Assembly (NCBI GenBank): GCA_900554545.1
Contig: USHW01000017.1
Span: 1 to 37,930, forward strand
Length of the DNA: 37,930 bases
Direction of reading: 5' to 3'
Source of the DNA: an uncultured Prevotella sp.
GTDB taxonomy: Bacteria > Bacteroidota > Bacteroidia > Bacteroidales > Bacteroidaceae
In this document: piece after piece, positions 24,173-32,448 of the stretch
Position numbering within the stretch: position 1 is the first letter of the stretch
Layout of the letters: every line of letters begins with the position of its first letter
The notes under the pieces: generated by a model
Database searches by the model: none
What the model was told of the DNA's origin: nothing
Seen by the model: only the letters and a program-made list of their open reading frames with translations
Made by a program: the position numbers and the translations under genes

Positions 24173-25525
24173 ATGAAAGAGTTGGACTTGACAAGGGGCA
24201 GCGTCACCAAAGTTTTGATGCAGTTTGCGCTGCCTTTCCTCATCGCGAATGTGCTGCAGGCGCTCTACGGCGGCGCCGACCTGTTCGTTGTGGGGCGTTA
24301 TGACGACGCGGCGAGCGTGGCCGGGGTAGCAATAGGCAGCCAGGTGATGCAGACCATTACGGGCATCATCCTCGGTCTTACCACCGGCACAACCATCATC
24401 ATTGCGATGGCTACGGGAGCCAAAGACGGCAACCGCGCCGCCTCGGCCATAGGCACGTCGGTGTGGCTTTTCGCGCTTACGGGGCTGACGCTCACGGCCG
24501 TCATGGTGCTGGCTCACGAACAGATAGCCGTAATGATGCACACACCGGCGGAGGCGATGGCCGACACGCGCCATTACATACTAATCTGTTCGATAGGCAT
24601 CCCGTTCATCATGGGCTACAATGTGGTGTGCGGCATACTGCGCGGACTGGGCGATTCGCGCTCTCCGCTGTACTTCGTCGGCATAGCGTGCGTCATCAAC
24701 ATCGCGGCCGACTTCGTCCTCGTGGGCGGTTTCGGCATGCGTGCCGCCGGCGCGGCCATAGCCACCGTGATGTCACAAGGCATCAGCTTCATGGCCGCCC
24801 TGTGGCTTCTCTACCGCCGCGGGTTCCACTTCGACTTCGGGCGCAGGCACATCCGCCCCAACGGCGAACTGTCAAAACGCATCCTGACGCTGGGCGCTCC
24901 AATCGCGTTGCAGGACGCGCTGGTCAACATCTCGTTCCTGCTCATCACGGTAATAGTCAACCAGATGGGCGTAATAGCGTCGGCAGCACTCGGTGTTGTG
25001 GAGAAAATCATCGTTTTCGCCATGCTGCCGCCAACGGCCATCGCTGCAGCCGTGGCTACCATGACGGCGCAAAACTACGGCGCAGGACTTGTCTTACGAA
25101 TGCGCCAATGCCTGCGTTCGGGCATCGGGATGGCCCTTGTATTCGGCCTGGCTGTATGCATCTACTCGCAATTCCTGCCAGGGACGCTGACAACAATATT
25201 CACCAACGACCCGGCTGTTGTCAGCATGGCAGCCGGCTACCTGCGCGGATACAGCATCGATTGCATCATGGTGAGCTTCGTGTTCTGCATCAACTCGTAT
25301 TTCAGCGGACAGGGCAACTCGTGGTTCCCGATGGTGCACAGTATGATAGCCACGTTCCTCTTCCGCATCCCACTGTCATATATCTTCGGCCTGCTGCACC
25401 CCCACGACCTCGTGCTTATGGGCTATGCTCCGCCACTTTCGACGATGGTGTCGCTGCTGATTTGCTTCTGGTACCTGCGCGTAAACCGCCGCAAACTGGA
25501 ACGGATGTACCCGATAAAAGGGTGA
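24173..25525 (+). CDS. MATE family multidrug/metabolite efflux transporter
   Basis: A 450-residue inner-membrane protein with about twelve hydrophobic segments in two similar halves, as in MATE cation- or proton-driven exporters. Typical text includes LTRGSVTKVLMQFALPFLIANVLQALY at the N-terminus, GGADLFVVGRYDDAASVAGVAIGSQ, CGILRGLGDSRSPLYF, and QDALVNISFLLITVIVNQMG at the start of the second half. The NorM/DinF-type group of Bacteroidetes fits best; the substrate is unknown. I chose ATG 24173 (MKELDLTRG), since the open frame upstream runs through the repeat element. A promoter-bearing gap leads to psd. Confidence 0.92.
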   Translation: MKELDLTRGSVTKVLMQFALPFLIANVLQALYGGADLFVVGRYDDAASVAGVAIGSQVMQTITGIILGLTTGTTIIIAMATGAKDGNRAASAIGTSVWLFALTGLTLTAVMVLAHEQIAVMMHTPAEAMADTRHYILICSIGIPFIMGYNVVCGILRGLGDSRSPLYFVGIACVINIAADFVLVGGFGMRAAGAAIATVMSQGISFMAALWLLYRRGFHFDFGRRHIRPNGELSKRILTLGAPIALQDALVNISFLLITVIVNQMGVIASAALGVVEKIIVFAMLPPTAIAAAVATMTAQNYGAGLVLRMRQCLRSGIGMALVFGLAVCIYSQFLPGTLTTIFTNDPAVVSMAAGYLRGYSIDCIMVSFVFCINSYFSGQGNSWFPMVHSMIATFLFRIPLSYIFGLLHPHDLVLMGYAPPLSTMVSLLICFWYLRVNRRKLERMYPIKG

Positions 25526-25571
25526 AAAAACAGGAAGGAGGGTAGGTGAAAAAAGTAAATAAGGTGAAAAA

Positions 25572-25603
25572 TTTGGGTAATAAATAAAAAAGGAGTACCT
25601 TTG
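25572..25603 (+). promoter_or_regulatory. Bacteroidetes-type promoter for psd-pssA
   Basis: TTTG at 25572-25575 and TAccTTTG at 25596-25603 are separated by 20 nt, an excellent match to the consensus. It is 29 nt before the psd ATG, so the leader is short. A gtgaaaaaa-type repeat relic (25523-25569) lies just upstream. Confidence 0.8.
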
Positions 25604-25632
25604 CACCGATTTTTACACGTCACCTGAACGCC

Positions 25633-26322
25633 ATGGGAAAAAGAATGAGAAAACTTAAGAACGTAAGGCTTCACCGCGAAGGCACGGACACGCTGTTCTA
25701 CGGACTGCTTGTGCTCGTGGCCGTGGCGATGGTGCTGTGGATATACGTTGACTGCAAGGCGTTCTTCTGGTCGTTCATCATTGTTTTCGGCACGGTGTAC
25801 GGTGTCGTTGTCAACTTTTTCCGCTGCCCGAAGCGCTACTTCGACGGCGACACGGAAAAGACTGTGGTAGCCCCTGCCGACGGCAAGGTGGTGGTCATAG
25901 AGGAAGTTGACGAAGACGAATATTTCCATGACAGGCGGCTGATGGTGAGCATCTTCATGAGCCTTTTCAACGTACACGCCAACTGGTTTCCCGTTGACGG
26001 CAAGGTGAAATTCGTCAATCACTTCAACGGCAACTACCACAAGGCGTGGCTGCCGAAGGCGAGCGAGGAGAACGAACATGCCGACATCATGCTCGAAACA
26101 CCCGAAGGCACGGAGATTTTGTGCCGTCAGATAGCAGGAGCGGTGGCACGCCGCATCGTGACTTACGCCAAGGCTGAGGAAGACTGCTACATTGACGAGC
26201 ACCTGGGCTTCATCAAGTTCGGTTCGCGTGTTGACATATACCTGCCCATAGGCACTGAAATATGCGTGAAAATGGGGCAGGCCACAACGGGCGACAAGAC
26301 GGTGATTGCGAAACTGAAGTAA
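25633..26322 (+). CDS. psd: Phosphatidylserine decarboxylase (pyruvoyl proenzyme)
   Basis: A 229-residue inner-membrane enzyme that converts phosphatidylserine to phosphatidylethanolamine. Two N-terminal hydrophobic segments (about residues 20-60) precede the catalytic domain with VVAPADGKVVVIEEV, FMSLFNVHANWFPVDG and HLGFIKFGSR. Self-cleavage at Gly-Ser (Ser about 198) generates the pyruvoyl group. The short form with GSR instead of LGST is the one usual in Bacteroidetes. It starts the psd-pssA-DUF4834 run, acting directly downstream of PssA. The promoter is at 25572-25603. Confidence 0.95.
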   Translation: MGKRMRKLKNVRLHREGTDTLFYGLLVLVAVAMVLWIYVDCKAFFWSFIIVFGTVYGVVVNFFRCPKRYFDGDTEKTVVAPADGKVVVIEEVDEDEYFHDRRLMVSIFMSLFNVHANWFPVDGKVKFVNHFNGNYHKAWLPKASEENEHADIMLETPEGTEILCRQIAGAVARRIVTYAKAEEDCYIDEHLGFIKFGSRVDIYLPIGTEICVKMGQATTGDKTVIAKLK

Positions 26323-26328
26323 GGTTTT

Positions 26329-26475
26329 GAGGTTTTACGGTTATGAGGTTATAAGGCCTTTACGATTGTAAAGTTTGTTTTCAAAATATAACCACAACCA
26401 TGACAAGGCCAATAACAAATACAGAATATCCGACAAAAACCGAACAACCGTATAACCACACAACCGCATAACCCC
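26329..26475. repeat. ggttatg-type inverted element between psd and pssA
   Basis: The left arm 26329-26356 (gaggttttacggttatgagg and on) and right arm 26448-26475 match at 22 of 28 positions as inverted copies, with a loop of about 90 nt. The arms are built of cggttatg/aggttata units. The left arm starts 7 nt after the psd stop and the right arm ends 4 nt before the pssA ATG. Confidence 0.75.
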
Positions 26476-26479
26476 ATAT

Positions 26480-27181
26480 ATGATAAAAAAACACATCCCA
26501 AACACCCTTACTTGCTGCAACCTGATATCGGGTTGCGTGGCTACGGCTTTCGCCTTCGGAGGCCAGCTAAGCACGGCCATGCTGTTCGTTGTCATCGGCG
26601 CGGTGTTCGATTTCTTCGACGGCATGAGTGCACGCCTGCTGGGTGTGTCGTCGCCAATCGGCAAAGAGCTTGACTCGCTTGCCGACGACGTTACTTTCGG
26701 AGTGGCTCCAGCAACGATGGTGTTCTCCGTGCTGTCGGTACTCGACTATCCGCCGTTCCTCGAACCGCTGCGCCCCGTACTGCCGTTTGCGGCGTACATA
26801 ATGGCGGCGTTCTCGGCGTTGAGACTTGCCAAGTTCAACCTTGACGAACGGCAGACAATGGGCTTCATCGGCCTGCCTACACCTGCCAACGCTCTGTTCT
26901 GGGGTTCGCTGCTGTTAGGAGCAGGCCCACTGCTGGAGTCGTCACCGTACATGGTCTTTGCCGTACTGGCGCTTGTGTTGCTGTCAAGCTACACCATGGT
27001 GGCCGAAATTCCCATGTTCGCACTCAAATTCAAGCACTGGGGATGGCGCGGCAACGAAGTGCGCTACACGTTCATAATCACCTGCATACCGCTGCTGCTG
27101 ATATTCAGGACGTCGGCATTCGCCGTAATCATAGTGTGGTACGTGCTGCTGTCAGTATATTCCAACAAGAAAAAACGATAG
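26480..27181 (+). CDS. pssA: CDP-diacylglycerol-serine O-phosphatidyltransferase
   Basis: A 233-residue membrane enzyme that joins CDP-diacylglycerol (made by CdsA, also in this window) and serine to give phosphatidylserine for Psd. The CDP-alcohol phosphotransferase motif is complete: DFFDGMSARLLGVSSPIGKE followed by LDSLADD. Six or so hydrophobic segments follow. The gene ends with TAG, which shows that TAG is a normal stop in this genome. The DUF4834 gene begins 5 nt downstream. Confidence 0.95.
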   Translation: MIKKHIPNTLTCCNLISGCVATAFAFGGQLSTAMLFVVIGAVFDFFDGMSARLLGVSSPIGKELDSLADDVTFGVAPATMVFSVLSVLDYPPFLEPLRPVLPFAAYIMAAFSALRLAKFNLDERQTMGFIGLPTPANALFWGSLLLGAGPLLESSPYMVFAVLALVLLSSYTMVAEIPMFALKFKHWGWRGNEVRYTFIITCIPLLLIFRTSAFAVIIVWYVLLSVYSNKKKR

Positions 27182-27185
27182 ACAA

Positions 27186-27458
27186 ATGTTTGCCTTCCTG
27201 ATAAATTTCATACTGCTGATTATCTTCGTAGCGTTCATCATAGTGTGCGTCACGGCGTTCCGTATATACCGTTCGCTGCACAACATAAAGCGCAAGTTCA
27301 CCTCCGCTTCGGGCAGGGGAAATGCCGGCAGGCAACGAACCGGCGGCAGTACAAGCGACGACGAGGTGATAATAGACCGCCGCACACCCGACGAGGCGAA
27401 CCGAAAAATCTTCTCGAAGAACGAAGGCGAATATGTAGACTTCGAGGAAGAGAAGTGA
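27186..27458 (+). CDS. DUF4834 family small membrane protein
   Basis: A 90-residue protein with one N-terminal hydrophobic segment (FLINFILLIIFVAFIIVCV), a basic central stretch (YRSLHNIKRKFTSASGRG) and an acidic C-terminus (EGEYVDFEEEK). This layout and its place 5 nt after pssA match the DUF4834 family of Bacteroidetes. Function is unknown. Its coupling to phospholipid genes hints at a role near membrane synthesis, but nothing more can be said. Confidence 0.82.
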   Translation: MFAFLINFILLIIFVAFIIVCVTAFRIYRSLHNIKRKFTSASGRGNAGRQRTGGSTSDDEVIIDRRTPDEANRKIFSKNEGEYVDFEEEK

Positions 27459-27500
27459 AAATCATAACAGCAAAATACTTAACCTAACCTTACAAGACAA

Positions 27501-29075
27501 ATGAAAAAAATCCTGACGATTGCCTGCGCGGCACTGCTCGCCATCGGAGCAAACGCCGGTGGAGGCAAGACAAAGTATGCAAACCTGTACAAGAACCTGC
27601 CATTTGAGATGGAACAGGTTACTGCCCCGACTTTCCCCGACAACAAAGTGAACCTCAAGGAGTTCGGAGCGAAAGGCGACGGCTCGTCGCTTTGCACCGA
27701 CGCTTTCGCCAAGGCGATAGACGCTTTGGACAAGATGGGCGGCGGACGGCTCATCGTTCCGCAGGGCGTTTGGTACACCGGGCCTATCGTTTTGAAAAGC
27801 AACATCAACCTTCACTTGCAGAAGGGCGCCATCATACTGTTTTCGCCCGACCCTGCCCTGTATTCAATCATTGACACATCGTTCGAGGGATTGAACACAA
27901 GACGCTGCCAGTCGCCCATCTCCGGAACAAATCTTGAGAACGTGGCGATAACCGGCCAAGGCGTTATCGACGGCAACGGAGAATACTGGAGGCCGGTAAA
28001 GCGCGACAAGGTGACGGCTAAGCAATGGAAAGAGTTTACCTCGCGTGGCGGCGTTGTGCAGGACGACAAAATATGGTATCCCTCCGAAGGCGCGCTGAAA
28101 GGTTCAACAATGGCCGACATGAACGTGCCCACCGGCGTAAGCAACGAGGCCGAGTGGAACGAAATCAAGCAATACCTGCGCCCCGTGATGGTTAGCCTCG
28201 TGGGCTGCAAAAACGTGTGGCTGAAGGGCGTCATCTTCCAGAACTCACCTGCATGGAACATCCATCCGCTGATGTGCGAGAACATATTGGTTGAAGATGT
28301 ACAGGTAAGGAACCCGGCGTTCGCACAGAACGGCGACGGCATCGACCTCGAATCGTGCAGGAACGCGCTTATTGTCAATTCTTCATTCGACGTCGGCGAT
28401 GACGGCATTTGCATAAAAAGCGGCAAGGACGAAGACGGCCGCAAGCGCGGCATTCCGTGTGAGAACGTAATCGTGAACGGGTGCACCGTGTTCAAGGGCC
28501 ACGGCGGTTTCGTAGTGGGAAGCGAGATGAGCGGCGGCGTGAAGAACATATATGTAAGCGACTGCCAGTTCCTCGGTACTGACGTTGGCCTGCGTTTCAA
28601 GAGCACGAGGGGACGCGGCGGCGTGGTGGAAGGCATCCACATAAGCGACATCTCGATGTTCGACATACAGACTGACGCCATCACATTCGACCTGTATTAC
28701 GGCGGAAAGTCGGCCGTTGAATCGCTCGAAGACGGCGACGAAAAGAAGGAAAGCGCACCCAAGTTCAAAGCTGACGAAACAACACCGTGCTTCCGCGACA
28801 TATTCATCAACCACGTTATATGCCGCCGTGCACGCCGTGCGGCCTTCTTCAACGGACTGCCCGAAATGCCTGTAAAGAACGTCCAGATAACCGACCTTGA
28901 AGTAAACAACGCAAAGGAGGGCATCGTGGTGAACAACACTGACGGAGTGAAGCTCACCAACGTCAGCATAAGCGCCGAAGGACACACGTTCAACGCAACG
29001 AACTCTACTAACGCTACGGTGAACGGAAAGACATACAAGAAGATTGACTCGAGGGGCATCACCATCGACCTTTGA
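27501..29075 (+). CDS. GH28 polygalacturonase-like glycosidase, secreted
   Basis: A 524-residue family 28 enzyme with a right-handed parallel beta-helix, probably acting on pectin galacturonan or its side chains. A signal peptide ends near GANAGG. The N-terminus has FGAKGDGSSLCTDAFAKAID, as in other bacterial polygalacturonases. The active-site blocks are visible as AQNGDGIDLESC, FDVGDDGICIKSGKDEDG, GHGGFVVGSEMSGG and RFKSTRGRGG. It lies 42 nt after the DUF4834 gene on the same strand and could be read from the same transcript, although it is unrelated in function. No other pectin genes are next to it. Confidence 0.92.
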   Translation: MKKILTIACAALLAIGANAGGGKTKYANLYKNLPFEMEQVTAPTFPDNKVNLKEFGAKGDGSSLCTDAFAKAIDALDKMGGGRLIVPQGVWYTGPIVLKSNINLHLQKGAIILFSPDPALYSIIDTSFEGLNTRRCQSPISGTNLENVAITGQGVIDGNGEYWRPVKRDKVTAKQWKEFTSRGGVVQDDKIWYPSEGALKGSTMADMNVPTGVSNEAEWNEIKQYLRPVMVSLVGCKNVWLKGVIFQNSPAWNIHPLMCENILVEDVQVRNPAFAQNGDGIDLESCRNALIVNSSFDVGDDGICIKSGKDEDGRKRGIPCENVIVNGCTVFKGHGGFVVGSEMSGGVKNIYVSDCQFLGTDVGLRFKSTRGRGGVVEGIHISDISMFDIQTDAITFDLYYGGKSAVESLEDGDEKKESAPKFKADETTPCFRDIFINHVICRRARRAAFFNGLPEMPVKNVQITDLEVNNAKEGIVVNNTDGVKLTNVSISAEGHTFNATNSTNATVNGKTYKKIDSRGITIDL

Positions 29076-29220
29076 CGCAGCACAAGACGCAAAAAAACAT
29101 ACTCCGCGCGCCGGCTCATGCACCATGCAGGGCCGGCGCGCAGACGTTTTACCGCCAACAAGCGGCCGCAAATATTCCGCCCGGCAGCCGCCTTCATAAC
29201 GCATTGACAACCAACACGTT

Positions 29221-29303
29221 GCAAAAGACCGTCTTTTACAATGCAAAACGTGGCCTTTTGGCTTGCAAAAGACGGCCTTTTGCAAGCCAAAACATGGCCG
29301 TTT
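29221..29303. repeat. 83-bp four-core element, copy 7
   Basis: Cores lie at 29221, 29243, 29265 and 29287 with the 22-nt period, and a fifth degenerate core follows at 29309. Core 3 with its spacers forms a 12-bp hairpin on its own (ggcttgcaaaag with cttttgcaagcc). It is about 145 nt after the GH28 gene. Confidence 0.88.
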
Positions 29304-29503
29304 GAAATCTAAAAGGCTGCAAACGGGACAGCCGCCACATATTTCCCGGACGGCACCGGCCTGCCTGCCGCTCATTGAACGATTGCCTACCGGCAGCGTT
29401 TAGCCGATACACCGCATTGCTTCTTTACGCCATACAGACGCCCACAAATCAACATCCGAGAATAAAAACTGCATTTTTATTCTTTAGTCTCATTCTTTTT
29501 TCG

Positions 29504-29511
29504 TACCTTTG
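29504..29511 (+). promoter_or_regulatory. -7 box of the lysO promoter
   Basis: TAccTTTG is a full match to the Bacteroidetes -7 box. The upstream TTTG is weak (TTTA at 29483-29486, 17 nt away). It would start a transcript with a ~300-nt leader before the lysO genes. Confidence 0.6.
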
Positions 29512-29812
29512 CAGCCGCAAAAAACAACCGAACCACAGAAATACATGACAACAGCTGCTGCATATAACACGAACATGACGCTGCGACGGACATCCTGCCG
29601 GACGCACGCCTGCCTTGTAGTGCATGTGCACTGGTTCAGCGGTTTCATCTAAGCAGCCAATCCACACCACATTTTTCCCGCACTGCCGGGTGCATTTCCG
29701 GCAGGCATTGTCACGCTCCGTAAACGGTGTGTGAGGGGCGTTTGCGCGCCTTCACCGCATCATCAACGGGGCATGAAGCATGATTTTGTATAACAAAAAA
29801 CAAGAAACAGCC
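29512..29812 (+). promoter_or_regulatory. Long leader of the lysO genes with a 35-codon upstream ORF
   Basis: About 300 nt lies between the promoter and LysO. ATG 29545 opens a 35-codon frame ending at TAA 29650-29652 (C-terminus VVHVHWFSGF). A 6-bp hairpin (29619-29632, agtgca-tg-tgcact) lies inside that frame. A tgccgg...ccggca stem and a gtgagg...ccttcac stem follow further down. This resembles a regulatory leader, but the peptide has no lysine run, so classic lysine attenuation is not obvious. I did not recognise a lysine riboswitch core. Confidence 0.4.
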
Positions 29813-30097
29813 ATGTTCAAAGTACTGATATTGCTGGCTGGCGGCATAGCCTTGGGCTACGTCTTGCGCCATGCCAGCCTCGTAAAGAAGACCGAAAAAA
29901 GTGTATCCGTCACCGTCTTGCTGATGCTTTTCGTGTTCGGCATAACCATAGGAGGCAACAGCGGACTTGTAAACAACCTCGGGAAATACGGCGCGCAGGC
30001 GGCCATCCTCGCCGTGGCAGGCGTTGCCGGAAGCATTGCCATGTCGTACATCGCCTACCGGATGATGTCAAAGAAAAAGAAAGGAGGTGGCGAATGA
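29813..30097 (+). CDS. LysO-type lysine exporter, N-terminal piece
   Basis: A 94-residue protein with three hydrophobic segments (VLILLAGGIALGYVLR, VSVTVLLMLFVFGITIGG, AAILAVAGVAGSIAMSYIAY). It matches the first part of LysO (DUF340), the lysine exporter that is a single ~300-residue protein in enteric bacteria. The two-gene form is common in Bacteroidetes, so this is not a broken gene. I chose ATG 29813 (MFKVLILLAGG) over the in-frame ATG 29780. Its stop overlaps the next start by 4 nt (ATGA), so the two halves are made together. Confidence 0.85.
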   Translation: MFKVLILLAGGIALGYVLRHASLVKKTEKSVSVTVLLMLFVFGITIGGNSGLVNNLGKYGAQAAILAVAGVAGSIAMSYIAYRMMSKKKKGGGE

Positions 30098-30720
30098 AAG
30101 ACTGCCTCACCGTCCTTGTGGCGTTCAGCCTCGGCATAACACTCGGATTGAGCGGACTCCTGCCCGAAGGACTGCTGCCCCACGACGCTCCGATATACAT
30201 CCTTTACGCCCTCGTGTTGCAGGTCGGCATAAGCATAGGGTCTAACGACCGGCTGAAGGAAATGCTGCGCAGCCTGTCGCCAAAGATGTTCGTCCTGCCG
30301 CTGTCTACCATCGCCGGAACGCTGCTTTTCTCGCTCGCGGCCAGCCTGCTCATCACCCGTTGGGGAGCGGCCGACTGTCTCGCGGTGGGCAGCGGCTTCG
30401 CCTACTACTCGCTGTCGTCAGTGCTCATAACCGAACTGAAAGGCGCGTCGGCAGGCGTACAGATTGCCACCGAGCTTGGCACACTGGCCCTGCTGGCCAA
30501 CATTGTGCGCGAAATAATCTCGCTGCTTGGCGCTCCTGTATTCGCAAAAGTATTCGGAAAGTTCGCCCCCATATCGGCAGCCGGCATCAATTCTATGGAC
30601 GTCATGCTGCCGTCAATCAGCCGTTATTCGGGCAAGGAGATGGTACCGGCGGCCATACTCCACGGCATAATACTCGAAATGTCTGTCCCGCTGCTCGTCA
30701 GCCTGTTCTGCGGAATGTAA
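30094..30720 (+). CDS. lysO: LysO-type lysine exporter, C-terminal piece
   Basis: A 208-residue membrane protein with about six hydrophobic segments. It carries the DUF340 signatures VLQVGISIGSNDRLKEML, DCLAVGSGFAYYSLSSVLI, LGTLALLANIVREIISLL and AAGINSMDVMLPSISRYSG. Together with the overlapping upstream gene it forms a complete LysO-like exporter that would protect the cell from excess lysine or toxic analogues. It is convergent with pyrH, and a hairpin and an inverted repeat lie between the two. Confidence 0.88.
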   Translation: MKDCLTVLVAFSLGITLGLSGLLPEGLLPHDAPIYILYALVLQVGISIGSNDRLKEMLRSLSPKMFVLPLSTIAGTLLFSLAASLLITRWGAADCLAVGSGFAYYSLSSVLITELKGASAGVQIATELGTLALLANIVREIISLLGAPVFAKVFGKFAPISAAGINSMDVMLPSISRYSGKEMVPAAILHGIILEMSVPLLVSLFCGM

Positions 30721-30725
30721 GCTCT

Positions 30726-30754
30726 TTCATGCTTTTGCGTGGCAAAAGCATGAA
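30726..30754. terminator. Hairpin after lysO
   Basis: A perfect 13-bp stem (30726-30738 with 30742-30754) with a 3-nt loop starts 6 nt after the lysO stop. There is no T-run on the plus strand, but an AAAAA run after it would give a T-run upstream on the minus strand, so terminator activity is uncertain. Confidence 0.5.
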
Positions 30755-30759
30755 AAATC

Positions 30760-30841
30760 AAGAACTAAGAGTTAAGAATTAAGAAAACTACCTGTGCCAA
30801 TTGGCAAAGCATGTTTTCTTAATTCTTAACTCTTAATCCTT
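30760..30841. repeat. gttaaga-type inverted element between lysO and pyrH
   Basis: Arms 30760-30788 and 30813-30841 are inverted copies at 27 of 29 positions, built from gttaagaatt units. The 24-nt loop holds a 12-nt palindrome (tgccaattggca). It fills the gap between the two convergent genes, ending 8 nt from the pyrH stop. Confidence 0.88.
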
Positions 30842-30848
30842 AATTTAT

Positions 30849-31559
30849 TCAGTTGTGTACCAGCGTTCCTATGTCCTCACCGTCCATAACGCGCTTCAGG
30901 TTGCCCACAACGTCCATGTTGAACACATAAATCGGCAGGTTGTTTTCCTTGCACATGGTAGTCGCCGTGAGGTCCATCACCTTCAGTCCGCGCGTGTAAA
31001 TCTCGTCGTAAGTTATGTCGCTGAACTTCGTTGCCTTAGGGTCTTTCTCCGGGTCGGCGGTATATATGCCGTCAACACGCGTGCCCTTAAGCATCACGTC
31101 AGCCTCAATCTCGATGCCGCGCAGCGAGCTTCCCGTGTCGGTTGTGAAGTAAGGCGAGCCTGTTCCGGCGCTGAATATGCACACATATCCGGCCTCCATC
31201 GCCTCGATGGCCTTCCACTTGCTGTAAAACTCGCCGATAGGCTCCATGCGTATTGCCGTGAGCACCTTGTTCTTAACGCCCTGTGCGTCGAGCGCGGAAC
31301 TAAGGGCCAGCGAGTTGATTACCGTGGCGCACATGCCCATCTGGTCGCCTTTCACGCGATCGAAGCCTTTTCCTGCGCCGCTAAGGCCGCGGAATATGTT
31401 GCCGCCGCCGATTACAATACCAATCTGCACGCCCATTTCATGCACTTCTTTTATCTGGCGTGCATAGTCGTTAAGCCTCTCCGTGTCAATGCCGGAGTGC
31501 TGGTTGCCCATCAGGCTCTCGCCGCTGAGCTTCAATAAGATACGTTTGTACTTTGCCAT
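30849..31559 (-). CDS. pyrH: UMP kinase
   Basis: A 236-residue amino-acid-kinase-fold enzyme that phosphorylates UMP to UDP in pyrimidine synthesis and is essential in most bacteria. Motifs include KRILLKLSGESLMG at the N-terminus, GIVIGGGNIFRG, GDQMGMCATVINSLAL, FSAGTGSPYFTTDTGSSLRG and MLKGTRVDGIYTADP. I use the ATG at 31559 (MAKYKRILL); an in-frame ATG at 31586 would add nine residues read from the upstream inverted repeat. birA lies upstream on the same strand. Confidence 0.97.
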   Translation of the reverse strand: MAKYKRILLKLSGESLMGNQHSGIDTERLNDYARQIKEVHEMGVQIGIVIGGGNIFRGLSGAGKGFDRVKGDQMGMCATVINSLALSSALDAQGVKNKVLTAIRMEPIGEFYSKWKAIEAMEAGYVCIFSAGTGSPYFTTDTGSSLRGIEIEADVMLKGTRVDGIYTADPEKDPKATKFSDITYDEIYTRGLKVMDLTATTMCKENNLPIYVFNMDVVGNLKRVMDGEDIGTLVHN

Positions 31560-31576
31560 AACAAGTGTATTTGACA

Positions 31577-31714
31577 CCCACCCCAACCCTCCCGAAGGGG
31601 GGAGCTTAGATACTGCTGTTGGAATGGGATTAGGTTATTGCGTTTCGTGTTATTATTATATGTATTAATTGTGGCTAACCAAGCCCCCTCCCTTCGGGAG
31701 GGCTGGGGTGGGTA
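31577..31714. repeat. cccaccccagccctcccg-type inverted element between birA and pyrH
   Basis: The left arm (31577-31605) reads acccaccccaaccctcccga and a G-run; the right arm (31683-31714) is its near-exact reverse complement, with a ~78-nt A+T-rich loop. The right arm is translated as the last residues of BirA (PTPALPKGGG). The GC-rich arms could form a stable stem with the cgaag tip on either strand. Confidence 0.85.
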
Positions 31715-32444
31715 ATACACATTCCACTTCCTTGAACAGATAACCGCTCTCGCTTCCATCCGCCCGACGCAGCACGAAACGGCCGTCAGGCTCCACTCGT
31801 TCGATAGCGGCCATGAACTCTCCTGCGGCATCGCGGTAGGCGTGGAAGCCCTCGCGGCGGTAAAGCGCGGCGGCGTAACCGGCGTGTATATCGTCGTAAC
31901 GTCCTGCGTCAACCATGCCGAGATACGACTTGAAGGCGTCGATGAACAGACCGAGAAGCTCGTCGCGGCTAACCTCGCGCCCTAAAATGCTCGCCAGCGA
32001 GACAGGATTTGGCGCACTGCTTGTAAACTCCTGCTGGTTCACATTTATGCCTATGCCGAGTATGCAGCCGCTCACAAGCCCTTTGGCTACGGTGCATTCT
32101 GACAGCGTTCCGCTGATTTTCATGTCACGCCAATACACGTCGTTCGGCCATTTCACGGTAAAACCGTCGGCGTAATGCCTGAGAGCGTCGCGCACGGCCA
32201 GTGCTCCGGCCTCAAGCATGACGAACTGTCGGCGCGCTGCCAGCCCCTTCGGGCCAACCTTTACGCTGAAAAGCAGGTTTTGCCCCGGCGCGCTTTCCCA
32301 CGTGTTACGTCCCTGCCCTCGCCCCGCCGTCTGATAATCGGCCACGGCAACAGTCATCAGCCGCCCCTCCTCTCCGCGGTATTCGCGCAGGAAACGGTTG
32401 GTGGAGTCGGTCTCGGCAAGCCTCAACGTGAAAATATCTTCCAT
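31665..32444 (-). CDS. birA: Biotin-[acetyl-CoA-carboxylase] ligase, single-domain
   Basis: A 259-residue biotin protein ligase that activates biotin with ATP and attaches it to carboxylase carrier proteins. Motifs are GRGQGRNTW (about 41-49), KWPNDVYW (about 98), and KISGTLSECTVAKGLVSGCILGIGINVN. There is no N-terminal helix-turn-helix, so it is a ligase only, not a repressor. The last ~17 residues (LPTPALPKGGG and beyond) are coded by the inverted repeat and are unlike the family, which suggests the repeat replaced or extended the normal C-terminus. Its ATG follows the YraN-family stop by 4 nt, so the two are coupled. Confidence 0.94.
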   Translation of the reverse strand: MEDIFTLRLAETDSTNRFLREYRGEEGRLMTVAVADYQTAGRGQGRNTWESAPGQNLLFSVKVGPKGLAARRQFVMLEAGALAVRDALRHYADGFTVKWPNDVYWRDMKISGTLSECTVAKGLVSGCILGIGINVNQQEFTSSAPNPVSLASILGREVSRDELLGLFIDAFKSYLGMVDAGRYDDIHAGYAAALYRREGFHAYRDAAGEFMAAIERVEPDGRFVLRRADGSESGYLFKEVECVLPTPALPKGGGLVSHN

Positions 32445-32448
32445 AGTT

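Noticed and set aside
24463..25545. 360-codon open frame inside the MATE gene
   Set aside because: Alternative frame of a clear MATE gene; the product is rich in Arg, His and Pro without domains.
29512..29812. Lysine riboswitch before lysO
   Set aside because: I could not recognise the conserved L-box core or its five-helix junction; only simple stems are visible.
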